From assembly GCA_011389765.1 (NCBI GenBank), contig JAABTT010000008.1, positions 1 to 64,000 of the forward strand: a stretch of DNA of 64,000 nucleotides, in the 5' to 3' direction. A model generated the notes under the pieces. That model was not told the origin of the DNA. It made no database searches and saw nothing but the letters and a program-made list of their open reading frames with translations. A program made the position numbers and the translations under genes. The first letter of the stretch is position 1, and every line of letters begins with the position of its first letter. Origin of the DNA: Desulfohalobiaceae bacterium S24. GTDB lineage: Bacteria; Desulfobacterota; Desulfovibrionia; Desulfovibrionales; Desulfothermaceae. Shown here piece after piece: positions 6,848 through 16,237 of this stretch.

Positions 6848-7837
6848 ATGTCAGGCTGGGGATGGGGACGCTACGTCCCGGTGGCTGAACGACGGGCCAA
6901 GGCCCGTAAGAAAATGGAAAAACTCCGCAAACAGGGTCATGCTATCCAACCGGTGGAGATTTCCGGAAGGACCATCGCCCGGAGTTTCTGGGGGAAAGGA
7001 TGGTGCGACCACCTGGAATCATTTTCCGACTACGCCAACCGCTTGCCGAGAGGCCGGACCTATGTGCGTAACGGCTCTGTCTGCCACCTGGAAATAGAGC
7101 CCGGCAGGATCAAGGCCATGGTCAGCGGATCGAGACTCTATAACGTAGAGATCGGTATCAAGACCCTTGCTCCGGCCGCCTGGAAACGGATAAAGGACAA
7201 GTGTTCCGGGGAAATTGGCTCCATCCTCGAGCTGCTCCGGGGCCAGCTGTCGGATCGGGTCATGGAAATTGTCTCCGACCGTGAGAACGGGCTGTTCCCT
7301 TTGCCCAACGAGATCACCCTGAAATGCGACTGTCCGGACTGGGCCGTCATGTGCAAGCATGTCTCCGCCGTCCTCTACGGCATCGGCAGCCGGCTGGACA
7401 CTGAGCCGGAACTGCTGTTTCTGCTCCGGGACCAGGATCCGGCGGAGCTGATCGCTTCCGAGGTTTCCTTCCCTGTAGCCGAGGGGACAGCCCCGGAGGA
7501 GGTCCTCAGCGATGATGATCTGAGCAGTATTTTCGGCATTGAGCTGGATCAGGAGCCGGAGACCCCCACCCCTGCAAAAAAACGGAACGCTTCTCAAAAA
7601 GCGGCTTCGGCCGGGAAAAAATCCAAAAAGAAAAAAACGACTGTTTTCACCCCAAGCGGGAAAAACATCGCCCGGCTGCGCAAAAAGACCGGCCTCTCGG
7701 CAGCCTCATTCGCCGAGCAGATCGGAGTCAACCCGGCCAGTGTCTACCGCTGGGAAAAAAGTACCGGGAACCTGAAACTGCACAGCCGAACCTTGGCCGC
7801 ATTGACCCGGATTGAGGCAAGCATCGGGAAAGAATGA
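6848..7837 (+). CDS. SWIM zinc-finger protein with C-terminal XRE-type HTH
   Basis: A 329-aa protein with three parts. The N-terminal about 130 residues begin GWGWGRYVPVAERR and contain a WGKGWCDHLESF stretch common in bacterial SWIM proteins that accompany SNF2 helicases. The zinc finger follows the CxCx(n)CxH pattern: CDCPDWAVMCKHVSAVLY (about 160-177). A lysine-rich linker (about 245-270) leads to a helix-turn-helix of the Cro/C1 (XRE) type, IARLRKKTGLSAASFAEQIG...SVYRWEKS (about 272-310). SWIM domains bind DNA or proteins; fusion to an XRE reader suggests sequence-specific targeting, possibly for the SNF2 protein encoded just upstream (inference). A good Shine-Dalgarno (AGGAGGA) precedes the ATG. 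Confidence 0.88.
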   Translation: MSGWGWGRYVPVAERRAKARKKMEKLRKQGHAIQPVEISGRTIARSFWGKGWCDHLESFSDYANRLPRGRTYVRNGSVCHLEIEPGRIKAMVSGSRLYNVEIGIKTLAPAAWKRIKDKCSGEIGSILELLRGQLSDRVMEIVSDRENGLFPLPNEITLKCDCPDWAVMCKHVSAVLYGIGSRLDTEPELLFLLRDQDPAELIASEVSFPVAEGTAPEEVLSDDDLSSIFGIELDQEPETPTPAKKRNASQKAASAGKKSKKKKTTVFTPSGKNIARLRKKTGLSAASFAEQIGVNPASVYRWEKSTGNLKLHSRTLAALTRIEASIGKE

Positions 7838-8680
7838 GGCTGGGCAATTGGCAAGAGACATGTCGAGTCATACTATGAGGCAAAAAGAATCAAGGAATTT
7901 CACACCGGTCCCTCTGCCCCGGCCGCCGGACTGAAGCAGCTGGCAGGAAAAAATGAAGAGTTTAGCCCATAAATCGGCCCGCTCCAAATCCAGCGATGTC
8001 GAGCTTTTGAAAAAGCTGCTCTTGCGGGAGATCGTCTTTGAAGACGAAAAGCGCGGGGCTTTAAAGTAGGGAGCTGGACCCCGGCCTACGCCGGGGTGAC
8101 GGAGAAAGCAAAGTCTCGTTTCATACCGATCGTTTGTCCCTCCAGCTTCAAAGCTCAGAATGGTTTTGCTGTCTTCCAGTTCTTCCATGCTGTCGTCCTC
8201 AAGGGACGCACCCAGCATTTCCTCGATTTCAGATTCCTCCACAATCTCCATGGGCTGAAAATCCGGACAGGCCTCCCGGTTGAAATCAAACCCCAAAAAA
8301 TTTGGGGTACGATCCCGGCAGAACACCGCTCTTGACTTTTACGCAGAGAATAATCGATACTCAATATACCCGATATCTCCCCTTTGTCAGGTTTGACCTC
8401 TTTCTGGTAGATTTCAATTTCAGTATCCCGGAAATAATGACAGATGGGGTCTCGCGTTTCGGACCCGAAGCAGAGCTCGTCATTGCAAGCGAAGCAAGCC
8501 CCCGGGACCGCCCGATCGTCAGGCATTGCTTCAGCCAAGACGCATCGTTCGGTTCAATACCGGCCAAAGGCCGGTGCCGGGAAAGAACATTGAACCGGGC
8601 AGGCAATGAGGGGTGAGGGTGACAGTCTGTTGGAAAAGGACAGGTTCTTCATCGACCAAAGCGATGAAAGGGGAGTATCT
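7838..8680. other. Long intergenic region with interspersed repeats and gene remnants
   Basis: About 840 bp without a convincing gene. It contains a palindrome CCCCGGCCTACGCCGGGG (near 8080-8097) of the kind that encodes HPGVGRGP in chance ORFs, and a GTCATTGCAAGCGAAGCAA stretch (near 8480), both resembling dispersed genomic repeats. Minus-strand ORFs over 7868-8538 contain acid-rich, gene-like segments (EEMLGASLEDDSMEELEDSK; QKEVKPDKGEISGILSIDYS) in different frames, which suggests a decayed gene between repeats. No identity can be given. The last 75 bp is the leader of glgE. Confidence 0.5.
7953..8069 (+). CDS. Possible small protein, 38 aa, unknown
   Basis: A short ORF, MKSLAHKSARSKSSDVELLK..., is preceded by GGCAGGAAAA and ends at a TAG at 8067-8069. 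It is basic at the N-terminus and ends with an amphipathic stretch (LLKKLLLREIVFEDEKRG). It could be a small gene or the start of a decayed one; no family is recognised. The neighbourhood is repeat-rich, so caution is needed. Confidence 0.25.
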   Translation: MKSLAHKSARSKSSDVELLKKLLLREIVFEDEKRGALK

Positions 8681-10669
8681 ATGCAGCCGGTGGAAGGTCG
8701 GAAAAGAGTGATTATCGAATCGCTCAGGCCAGAGGTCAATGCGGGCTGTTTCCCGGTCAAACGGGTCGTCGGCGACCTGTTCCGGGTCGGGGCGGATATC
8801 TTTACGGATGGCCATGATTCGCTCTGCGCCCGGCTCATGTTCCGGAAGCAGGGGGACCTCGACTGGCAGGAGACTGCCATGCAGCCCTTGGCCAATGATG
8901 CCTGGGAGGGGAGCTTTGCGCTCCCTGAACTCGGCTTTTATGAATACACGATCAAGGCCTGGGTGGACCATTTCCGCACCTGGCAGATCGATGTCCAGAA
9001 AAAACAGACAGCCGGGCAGGATGTGAAGACTGAAATTGCCGTGGGCCTGGAGATGCTGCGCCGGGTTCTGAAGATTGCTAGGGATCAGGATAAACAAAGG
9101 ATCAGCGATCTTTTGCAGCAGGTCGAATCCTGCAATACTTCGGAGCAGGCCCTCGCTCTGATGGGCGCCTCTGAAACGGCCCGCTTCATGGAAGACTATC
9201 AGGAAGACAGGCACGCCGCGTATTATCCCAGTTTTTTGAAAGTGGAGGTGGACAGGCCCAAAGCGGGCTGCAGCGCCTGGTATGAGTTCTTTCCCCGCTC
9301 CTGGGGAAGATCTCCCGGCCGGCACGGGACTTTGCAGGACTGTCTACGGCTGCTGCCGGAAATCAGCCGGATGGGATTCGATGTGATCTATCTGCCGCCC
9401 ATCCATCCCATTGGCCCCACAAAACGCAAAGGCAAAAACAACAACCCCGTTGCAGAACCCGAGGATCCCGGGAGTCCCTGGGCCATCGGCTCGGCGGACG
9501 GCGGACACAAGGCGGTGCATCCGGAGCTGGGTACCCTGGAGGATTTTCAGGAGCTGCGCCAGGCAGCCGGGGAGTATGGGCTGGAAATCGCCCTGGACTT
9601 GACCCTGCAGTGCTCCAATGACCATCCCTACCTGCAGGAGCATCCGGAATGGTTTCGCTGGCGGCCGGACGGAACGGTGCAATTCGCGGAAAACCCTCCC
9701 AAAAAATACGAGGACGTGATTCCCTTCGATTTCGAAACCGATGACTGGCGGGCCTTGTGGGGAGAACTCAAAAGCATCGTCACCTTCTGGATCGAACAGG
9801 GCGTGTCCATTTTCCGGGTGGACAATCCGCACACCAAACCCTTTGCCTTCTGGGAGTGGCTGATCGCCGAGATCAAAAAAGACAACCCGGAGGTTCTCTT
9901 TCTCGCCGAGGCCTTTACCCGGCCCAAAGTCATGTACCGGCTGGCCAAACTGGGCTTCAGCCAGTCCTATACCTATTTCGCCTGGCGTCACTCCCGGCAG
10001 GAGCTCACCGACTACCTGCAAGAATTGACCCAGACCGAGACCGCTGAATTCTTCCGGCCCAATTTCTGGCCCAATACCCCGGATATACTGCCGGAAATTC
10101 TGCAATACGGGGGCCGACCCGCCTTCATGATGCGTCTGGCCCTGGCCGCCACCTTGTCCTCCAATTACGGCATCTACGGTCCTGCTTTCGAACTCTGCGT
10201 CTCGGAGTCCCTGCCCGGACGGGAAGAATACCAGAACTCTGAAAAATATGAGATCAAAGAGTGGACCTGGGATCAGGCCGGCAACCTGAAAGACTTCATT
10301 GCCAAAATCAATCAGATCCGAAAAGACAATCCGGCCCTGCAATCCACAGCCAACATCGCCTTTCAGGAATGCGACAACCAGGCCATCCTGGTCTACAGCA
10401 AACACGATGCAGCATCGAACAATTTCATTCTGATCGCGGTCAACCTCGATCCCTTCCACACCCAGACGGGATGGATCAGGATGCCTTTGGAGCAACTGGA
10501 CCTGCTGCCGGGCAGGCCGTACCTGCTTCAGGATCTGGTGGGGGATGAGAAATATATCTGGACCGAAGAATGGAACAGCCTGGAGTTGAATCCGCATATC
10601 ACCCCGGTGCGGATATTCCGGATCCATCATCATCTGCGGACTGAAAACGACTTTGACTACTTTCTATAA
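8681..10669 (+). CDS. glgE: Maltosyltransferase GlgE (alpha-1,4-glucan:maltose-1-phosphate)
   Basis: A 662-aa GH13 enzyme that transfers maltosyl units from alpha-maltose-1-phosphate to the non-reducing end of alpha-1,4-glucans. The N-terminal beta-sandwich domain is visible ([14 protein letters not shown], then [14 protein letters not shown]). The catalytic barrel has [15 protein letters not shown], the nucleophile in [11 protein letters not shown] (about 375), the acid/base in FLAEAFTRP (about 407) and the PNTPDIL motif (about 464), a set specific to GlgE. The start is set at the ATG at 8681 with AGGGGAG six bases upstream; the track's 25-residue extension reads through leader sequence. Only 11 bp separate it from the TreS-maltokinase gene, which makes its substrate. 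No frameshift or missing catalytic residue is seen. Confidence 0.95.
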   Translation: MQPVEGRKRVIIESLRPEVNAGCFPVKRVVGDLFRVGADIFTDGHDSLCARLMFRKQGDLDWQETAMQPLANDAWEGSFALPELGFYEYTIKAWVDHFRTWQIDVQKKQTAGQDVKTEIAVGLEMLRRVLKIARDQDKQRISDLLQQVESCNTSEQALALMGASETARFMEDYQEDRHAAYYPSFLKVEVDRPKAGCSAWYEFFPRSWGRSPGRHGTLQDCLRLLPEISRMGFDVIYLPPIHPIGPTKRKGKNNNPVAEPEDPGSPWAIGSADGGHKAVHPELGTLEDFQELRQAAGEYGLEIALDLTLQCSNDHPYLQEHPEWFRWRPDGTVQFAENPPKKYEDVIPFDFETDDWRALWGELKSIVTFWIEQGVSIFRVDNPHTKPFAFWEWLIAEIKKDNPEVLFLAEAFTRPKVMYRLAKLGFSQSYTYFAWRHSRQELTDYLQELTQTETAEFFRPNFWPNTPDILPEILQYGGRPAFMMRLALAATLSSNYGIYGPAFELCVSESLPGREEYQNSEKYEIKEWTWDQAGNLKDFIAKINQIRKDNPALQSTANIAFQECDNQAILVYSKHDAASNNFILIAVNLDPFHTQTGWIRMPLEQLDLLPGRPYLLQDLVGDEKYIWTEEWNSLELNPHITPVRIFRIHHHLRTENDFDYFL

Positions 10670-10680
10670 GGACTCGCTCC

Positions 10681-13600
10681 ATGCTTCCCAAACATATCCC
10701 CTTGCAAGAGGACCCTTTGTGGTACAAGGACGCGGTGATCTATCAGCTGCATGTCAAGGCCTTCATGGACAGTGACGGCAACGGAATCGGCGATTTTCAG
10801 GGCTTGCTCAGCAAATTGGATTATCTCCAGGACCTGGGCGTAACCGCCATCTGGCTGCTTCCTTTTTATCCTTCTCCAATGCGGGACGACGGCTACGACA
10901 TCGCGGATTATCTGGGGGTTCATTCGGATTACGGCACGATCAAGGACTTCGAAGAGTTTCTCAAATCGGCCCATTACCGGGGCATGCGGGTCATCACCGA
11001 GCTCGTGCTCAATCACACCTCGGATCAGCATCGCTGGTTCAAACTGGCCCGGAGATCCCAGCCGGATTCGGAATTGCGCGGCTACTATGTCTGGAGCGAC
11101 ACGCCGGATGCATACCAGGATGCCAGGATTATTTTTCACGATTTCGAAACCTCCAACTGGACCTGGGACCCGGTGGCCCGGGCCTATTACTGGCATCGCT
11201 TTTATTCGCATCAGCCGGATTTGAATTTTGACAATCCCAAAGTCAAAAAGTCCCTGTTCAAAGTACTTGATTTCTGGCTGGGCCTGGGCGTGGACGGACT
11301 GCGCCTGGACGCCATTCCCTACTTATATGAAAGGGAGGGCACCAATTGCGAAAACCTCCCGGAAACACACGCCTTCATCAAGGAGCTCCGGGATTATGTG
11401 GATCAAAACTACACCCATCGCGCCTTGTTCGCCGAAGCCAATCAATGGCCGGAGGATGCCGCGGCCTATTTCGGAGCAAACGACGAGTGCCACATGGCCT
11501 TTCATTTCCCGATCATGCCCAGGCTCTTCATGGCGCTTAAGATGGAGGATCGGTTCCCGATCATCGATATTCTGGAACAGACCCCGACTATCCCCCAGGA
11601 CTGCCAGTGGGCCATTTTCCTGCGCAACCACGATGAACTGACTCTGGAAATGGTCACAGACGAAGAGCGGGATTATATGTATCAGGTCTACGCCAAAGAT
11701 CCCAGAGCCAGGCTGAACATGGGCATTCGCCGCCGTCTGGCCCCCCTCTTGAACAACAACCGCCGGAAGCTGGAACTCCTGTACACCCTGCTTTTCTCGC
11801 TTCCCGGAACCCCGATTGTGTATTACGGGGATGAAATCGGTATGGGAGACAATTATTTTCTGGGCGACCGCAACGGGGTCAGAACGCCCATGCAGTGGAG
11901 TCCGGACCGCAATGCCGGCTTTTCCAGAACCAACCCCCAATCTTTGTATCTTCCGGTGATCCTGGACCCCGAGTATCATTTTGAAGTGATCAATGTGGAG
12001 AATCAGGAAAAGAATCTGTCCTCGCTCTTGTGGTGGATGCGCCGCATGATCGCCATGCGCAAAAAGCATCCGGCCTTCGGCCGGGGCAGCATTGAATTTT
12101 GCTGGACGGAAAATCCCAAAGTTTTGGTGTTCTTGCGCCGATATCAAGACGAGTCGCTGCTGGTGATAATCAATCTGTCGGATTCCGCCCAGGTGGTGAG
12201 CATCGACCTGTCAGCCTACGCCGGGTATGTCCCGGTGGAGCTCTTCAGCGGCAACAACTTTCCAGGCATCAGGGACGATCCCGCGGTGTTCACCCTGGAT
12301 AAACACAGCTATTTCTGGTTTTCCCTGCGCCAGGAGGACGAACTGAGTCTTGGCTATGATCCTGAGGATCTGCCTGTACTCGAATCGGTGACATCCTGGG
12401 ACGGCGTGTTCCGGGAGCCCAACCGCAACCGTCTGGAAATGCAGATTCTGCCGAGGTATATCAAAAAACAGCGCTGGTTCCGCTCAAAGGGGCGGAATCT
12501 CAGGTCCCTGCGAATCCACGACGCATTTCAACTCCCCAATGAGGGCGGACACCATTCTCTGCTCATCGTGCAAATCCACTACCGCCAGGGCGATCCCGAA
12601 TTCTATCTCCTCCCGCTTTCTTTCTGCCGGGAAGAGAACCTGCCGCAGCCGGAAGAATCCGCCGGACAGTGGATTATCGGCTATCTCAAGTTCCTGGGAG
12701 ATAACGGGGTCTTGCTGGACAGCCTCTTTGATCCGGATTTCCGCCGCCTGCTCTTGATGCTGATAGCCCGGGAGAAACAGTACTCCCAGAGGCAGGGCAG
12801 GATCTTCGGTCTGGCCGGGGAGACACTCAAAACACGTTCGGATGCCGACTTGGAGTCGCTGGAGACGGCTGTATTCACGGCGGAGCAGAGCAACAGCTCC
12901 ATCAAATACGACAACAGCTATCTTTTGAAGATGTATCGAAAATTGGAGCAGGGCATCAATCCTGATTCCGAAGTGGTCCTCTATCTCACGGAAAAGCAGC
13001 AGTTTCAGTACGCCGCGCCGTTTGCCGGACAGATACTTTACCGGAATGCCGATCAGGAAACCATGACCCTGGGACTTTTGCAGCACTTCATCCCCAACCA
13101 GGGAGATGCCTGGGATTTCGTCCTGAAGAATCTCCAGCACTATTTTGAAGCCATACTGGCCAAAAAGACTGAAATCACAGAAATTCCGAGTCCGGCGTCT
13201 TCTTTGTTCGCCAACCGCTTCGCCTCAGTGGAGGGAGTGCTACTGGAGAGCATCGGGGGGTATTTTCTGGAAATGATCCTGCTTTTGGGTCAGATCACCG
13301 CGGAAATGCACCTGGCCCTCAGCCGGGAGTTGGAAGACAAAGCCTTTGTTCCCGAATCATTTTCCAAGCTGTATCAGCGCTCCATGTACCAGTCCATGCG
13401 CAGTCTGACCAAAAAGACCATGAGCAGTCTGCAGCGCAACAGGCAGCAATTGCCCGAGTCCATTCAGGAGGAGGCCAGGGAGCTCATGGGAGAGGAGGCG
13501 GTGATTCTGGAGCAGCTGGGCGCCATCAGCAGACAGAAGATCGAGGGCTTGAAGATCCGTATCCATGGCGACTATCACCTGGGGCAGGTCCTGTATACCG

Positions 13601-14007
13601 GCAATAGCTTCCTGATTATCGATTTTGAAGGGGAACCGGCCCGGCCCTTGGGTGAGAGGCGCTTGAAGCGCTCCTGCCTGAAAGATGCGGCCGGGATGAT
13701 CCGTTCCTTTCACTATGCCGCCTATTTTGCTCTGTATCAAAACGCAAGCGTGCGCAACAGCGATGTGGAATATCTCAGCAACTGGCTGGAACCCTGGTAT
13801 CGGACAACAGCCGGCATCTTTCTGGAGTCCTATCTGGAAAAATTGCAGGGCACCCGGCTTATCCCCAAAAACCGCGATGAACAGGAGATGCTCCTGGACA
13901 TTTACCTTTTGGAAAAGGCGGTTTATGAACTGGGGTATGAACTGGACAACCGTCCGGAATGGATTACGATCCCAATGCGGGGCATCCGGCAGATCCTGCA
14001 GCAGTAA
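10681..14007 (+). CDS. treS: Trehalose synthase-maltokinase fusion (TreS-Mak)
   Basis: An 1108-aa fusion. Residues about 1-540 form a GH13 trehalose synthase that interconverts trehalose and maltose: [16 protein letters not shown] at the start, [14 protein letters not shown] with the nucleophile (about 205), [11 protein letters not shown] with the acid/base (about 250) and [11 protein letters not shown] (about 315). The C-terminal about 500 residues are a maltokinase with an aminoglycoside-phosphotransferase-like fold: [17 protein letters not shown] opens it, [12 protein letters not shown] (about 960) is the catalytic loop and [12 protein letters not shown] (about 980) binds metal. The product, maltose-1-phosphate, feeds GlgE encoded 11 bp upstream. 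Such fusions are well known in bacteria using the GlgE pathway. Shine-Dalgarno TAAGGA precedes the ATG. Confidence 0.95.
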   Translation: MLPKHIPLQEDPLWYKDAVIYQLHVKAFMDSDGNGIGDFQGLLSKLDYLQDLGVTAIWLLPFYPSPMRDDGYDIADYLGVHSDYGTIKDFEEFLKSAHYRGMRVITELVLNHTSDQHRWFKLARRSQPDSELRGYYVWSDTPDAYQDARIIFHDFETSNWTWDPVARAYYWHRFYSHQPDLNFDNPKVKKSLFKVLDFWLGLGVDGLRLDAIPYLYEREGTNCENLPETHAFIKELRDYVDQNYTHRALFAEANQWPEDAAAYFGANDECHMAFHFPIMPRLFMALKMEDRFPIIDILEQTPTIPQDCQWAIFLRNHDELTLEMVTDEERDYMYQVYAKDPRARLNMGIRRRLAPLLNNNRRKLELLYTLLFSLPGTPIVYYGDEIGMGDNYFLGDRNGVRTPMQWSPDRNAGFSRTNPQSLYLPVILDPEYHFEVINVENQEKNLSSLLWWMRRMIAMRKKHPAFGRGSIEFCWTENPKVLVFLRRYQDESLLVIINLSDSAQVVSIDLSAYAGYVPVELFSGNNFPGIRDDPAVFTLDKHSYFWFSLRQEDELSLGYDPEDLPVLESVTSWDGVFREPNRNRLEMQILPRYIKKQRWFRSKGRNLRSLRIHDAFQLPNEGGHHSLLIVQIHYRQGDPEFYLLPLSFCREENLPQPEESAGQWIIGYLKFLGDNGVLLDSLFDPDFRRLLLMLIAREKQYSQRQGRIFGLAGETLKTRSDADLESLETAVFTAEQSNSSIKYDNSYLLKMYRKLEQGINPDSEVVLYLTEKQQFQYAAPFAGQILYRNADQETMTLGLLQHFIPNQGDAWDFVLKNLQHYFEAILAKKTEITEIPSPASSLFANRFASVEGVLLESIGGYFLEMILLLGQITAEMHLALSRELEDKAFVPESFSKLYQRSMYQSMRSLTKKTMSSLQRNRQQLPESIQEEARELMGEEAVILEQLGAISRQKIEGLKIRIHGDYHLGQVLYTGNSFLIIDFEGEPARPLGERRLKRSCLKDAAGMIRSFHYAAYFALYQNASVRNSDVEYLSNWLEPWYRTTAGIFLESYLEKLQGTRLIPKNRDEQEMLLDIYLLEKAVYELGYELDNRPEWITIPMRGIRQILQQ

Positions 14008-14034
14008 GGCATGGTGCCTTTTTGAAAAGAAAGT

Positions 14035-14231
14035 AGAATGAACGTTGAACATCGAACGTCCAATGATGAATGATGAATCAAAGAAAAGACATGTTAAGAG
14101 TTTCGGATCGGACTCTTCTTGCAAGCAATTGGTATTTCATTTTCATTCTTCATTCGATGTTCGACGTTGGATGTTCGACGTTGGACGTTTACATTCTGTT
14201 TGATAGTATGAATGTCGATGCTTCAACGATC
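14035..14231. repeat. Palindromic interspersed repeat, copy 1 (partner 20745-20948)
   Basis: About 200 bp with arms built from AACGTTGAACATCGAACGTCC and, inverted, GATGTTCGACGTTGGACGTT, around a core containing CAAAGAAAAGACATG and GCAATTGG. The same order of arms, core and the trailing ATGAATRTCGAWRCTTCAAC is found at 20745-20948. Neither copy has coding capacity. It fills the gap between treS-mak and glgB. Confidence 0.85.
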
Positions 14232-14308
14232 GTATGAAATTATGAATTTTAAAGATTTATGTGTCAGCTCTGCCAGCGGCCGGGCCGGCAATAAAAAGGG
14301 TCTCTCTT

Positions 14309-16237
14309 ATGCAACATGCAATTTATCATGACGTCAGCCGTTTTCAGGAACTGGATATCTATCTTTTCAAGCAGGGCAATCATTACCAGCTGTATAACCG
14401 GCTGGGATCGCATCTCATGTTCAGAGGCGAACAGCGGGGCGTCTATTTTGCAGTCTGGGCGCCGAATGCCAGTTGCGTTTCGGTTGTCGGCGCATTCAAC
14501 GACTGGAATCCCGAGTCCCATCCCCTGCAGATCCGCAGCGATCAATCCGGGATCTGGGAAGGCTTTCTGCCCGATCTCGATCCGGGACTGGTGTATAAGT
14601 ACCATATCCAGTCAAATATGACCGAAACCCCGCTGCTGAAAACCGATCCTTTTGCCAAACGCGTGGAGTCGCCGGCTGAAATGCTGTCCGTGGTCTGGGA
14701 CCTGGATTATGACTGGCAGGACAGGCAGTGGATGAAAAATCGAGCAAACCTGCAACAGCCGGGGGCACCCATGAGTGTCTACGAAATGCATCTTGGCTCC
14801 TGGATGAGGGTGCCGGAAGAAAACGACCGTTTTCTTAGCTATCGCGAGCTGGCCCCCGAGCTGGCTCGATACCTCAAAGACGCCGGGTTTACGCATGTGG
14901 AATTCATGCCGGTCATGGAACATCCCTTTTACGGCTCCTGGGGCTATCAATCCCTGGGGTATTTTGCACCAAGCTGCCGATACGGGACTCCCCAGGATTT
15001 CATGCATCTCGTCGACACCCTTCACCAGGTGGGAATCGGGGTTATTCTGGACTGGGTCCCCTCCCATTTTCCGGGCAATGAAAGCGGCCTGATCACCTTT
15101 GACGGCAGCCATCTGTACGAGCACAGCGATCCGCGTCAGGGCTTCCATCCGGAATGGACGAGCTACATCTTTAATTTAGGACGGAATGAAGTCCGCTCCT
15201 TTTTGATCAGCAGCGCATTGTTCTGGCTCGATGCCTATCATGCGGACGCCTTGCGGGTGGATGCCGTGGCCTCCATGCTATATCTGGATTACGGACGTAC
15301 AAAGGGAGACTGGATTCCCAATCAATACGGGGGGCGGGAAAACCTGGAAGCCATCGATTTTATCCGTTCCCTGAATACGGCAGTGGAAGAGGCCCATCCC
15401 GAGGCCCTGACCATTGCCGAGGAGTCCACCTCCTGGCCCAATGTGACCCAGCCGGTGTATGCCGGGGGCTTAGGCTTCGGGATGAAGTGGAATATGGGCT
15501 GGATGCACGATACCCTGGAGTACATGTCCAAGACTCCGGAACACCGCAAATACCATCACAACAATCTGACTTTCAGCCTCTGGTATGCCTATGCCGAGAA
15601 GTTCCTTTTGCCCCTGTCCCATGACGAAGTGGTCTACGGCAAACGGTCCCTTTTGGGCAAGATGCCCGGGGATGCCTGGCAGCAAAGGGCGAACCTCCGC
15701 CTGCTCCTGGGATATATGTACACCTATCCCGGCAAGAAGCTGCTCTTCATGGGCGGGGAATTCGGGCAATGGAATGAGTGGTATCATGAGCAGAGCCTGG
15801 ACTGGCATCTTCTTGAAGAGGCCGGGCACCAGGGTCTTTTCCGCTGGCTGCAGGAGTTGAATCTTCTCTACCGGCATGAGTCCGCCCTGAGTGAAGACGA
15901 TTTCAATCCGGAGGGCTTTCGATGGATCGATTTTACGGACCAGGATCAATCCGTGATCAGCTATCTCCGGCAGGGCAAAAGCACCCGGGATAGCTTTTGC
16001 GTGGCCCTCAATTTTACGCCGGTGTCCCGAGGAAATTATCGACTGGGCGTGCCTGCCTCCGGTAGTTGGCAGGAAGTCTTGAACAGTGACGGGACTGAAT
16101 ACGGGGGCAGCGGACAGGGCAATCTCGGGGGCGTTCAGACCACCCCCGTGCCCATGCACGGTTATTACCAGTCGATAGTCCTGACTTTGCCGCCGCTGAG
16201 CGTTCTCATCTTCAAAAATCAAGGAGAACAGCCATGA
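14309..16237 (+). CDS. glgB: 1,4-alpha-glucan branching enzyme GlgB
   Basis: A 642-aa GH13 enzyme that cuts alpha-1,4-glucan and rejoins the piece as an alpha-1,6 branch. It has the N-terminal CBM48-type domain (VYFAVWAPNASCVSVVGAFNDW, residues about 48-69), YEMHLGSW, the barrel segment YGSWGYQSLGYFAP, the nucleophile in ALRVDAVASMLYLDY (about 315), the acid/base in TIAEESTSWP (about 370) and LSHDEVVYGKRSL (about 435). The start is uncertain: the ATG at 14309 (AAAAAGGG upstream) gives a normal family start, while the track uses a GTG at 14261. Its stop overlaps the treZ start as ATGA, so the two are translationally coupled. Confidence 0.94.
   Translation: MQHAIYHDVSRFQELDIYLFKQGNHYQLYNRLGSHLMFRGEQRGVYFAVWAPNASCVSVVGAFNDWNPESHPLQIRSDQSGIWEGFLPDLDPGLVYKYHIQSNMTETPLLKTDPFAKRVESPAEMLSVVWDLDYDWQDRQWMKNRANLQQPGAPMSVYEMHLGSWMRVPEENDRFLSYRELAPELARYLKDAGFTHVEFMPVMEHPFYGSWGYQSLGYFAPSCRYGTPQDFMHLVDTLHQVGIGVILDWVPSHFPGNESGLITFDGSHLYEHSDPRQGFHPEWTSYIFNLGRNEVRSFLISSALFWLDAYHADALRVDAVASMLYLDYGRTKGDWIPNQYGGRENLEAIDFIRSLNTAVEEAHPEALTIAEESTSWPNVTQPVYAGGLGFGMKWNMGWMHDTLEYMSKTPEHRKYHHNNLTFSLWYAYAEKFLLPLSHDEVVYGKRSLLGKMPGDAWQQRANLRLLLGYMYTYPGKKLLFMGGEFGQWNEWYHEQSLDWHLLEEAGHQGLFRWLQELNLLYRHESALSEDDFNPEGFRWIDFTDQDQSVISYLRQGKSTRDSFCVALNFTPVSRGNYRLGVPASGSWQEVLNSDGTEYGGSGQGNLGGVQTTPVPMHGYYQSIVLTLPPLSVLIFKNQGEQP

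Noticed and set aside
9344-10633. 429-aa minus-strand ORF opposite glgE
   Set aside because: It is the mirror of a strongly coding GH13 gene with intact catalytic motifs; the translation has no family signature. Other long antisense ORFs (18667-19908, 26619-28241, 34246-35340, 37280-38845, 42428-43738, 57185-58669) are rejected for the same reason.
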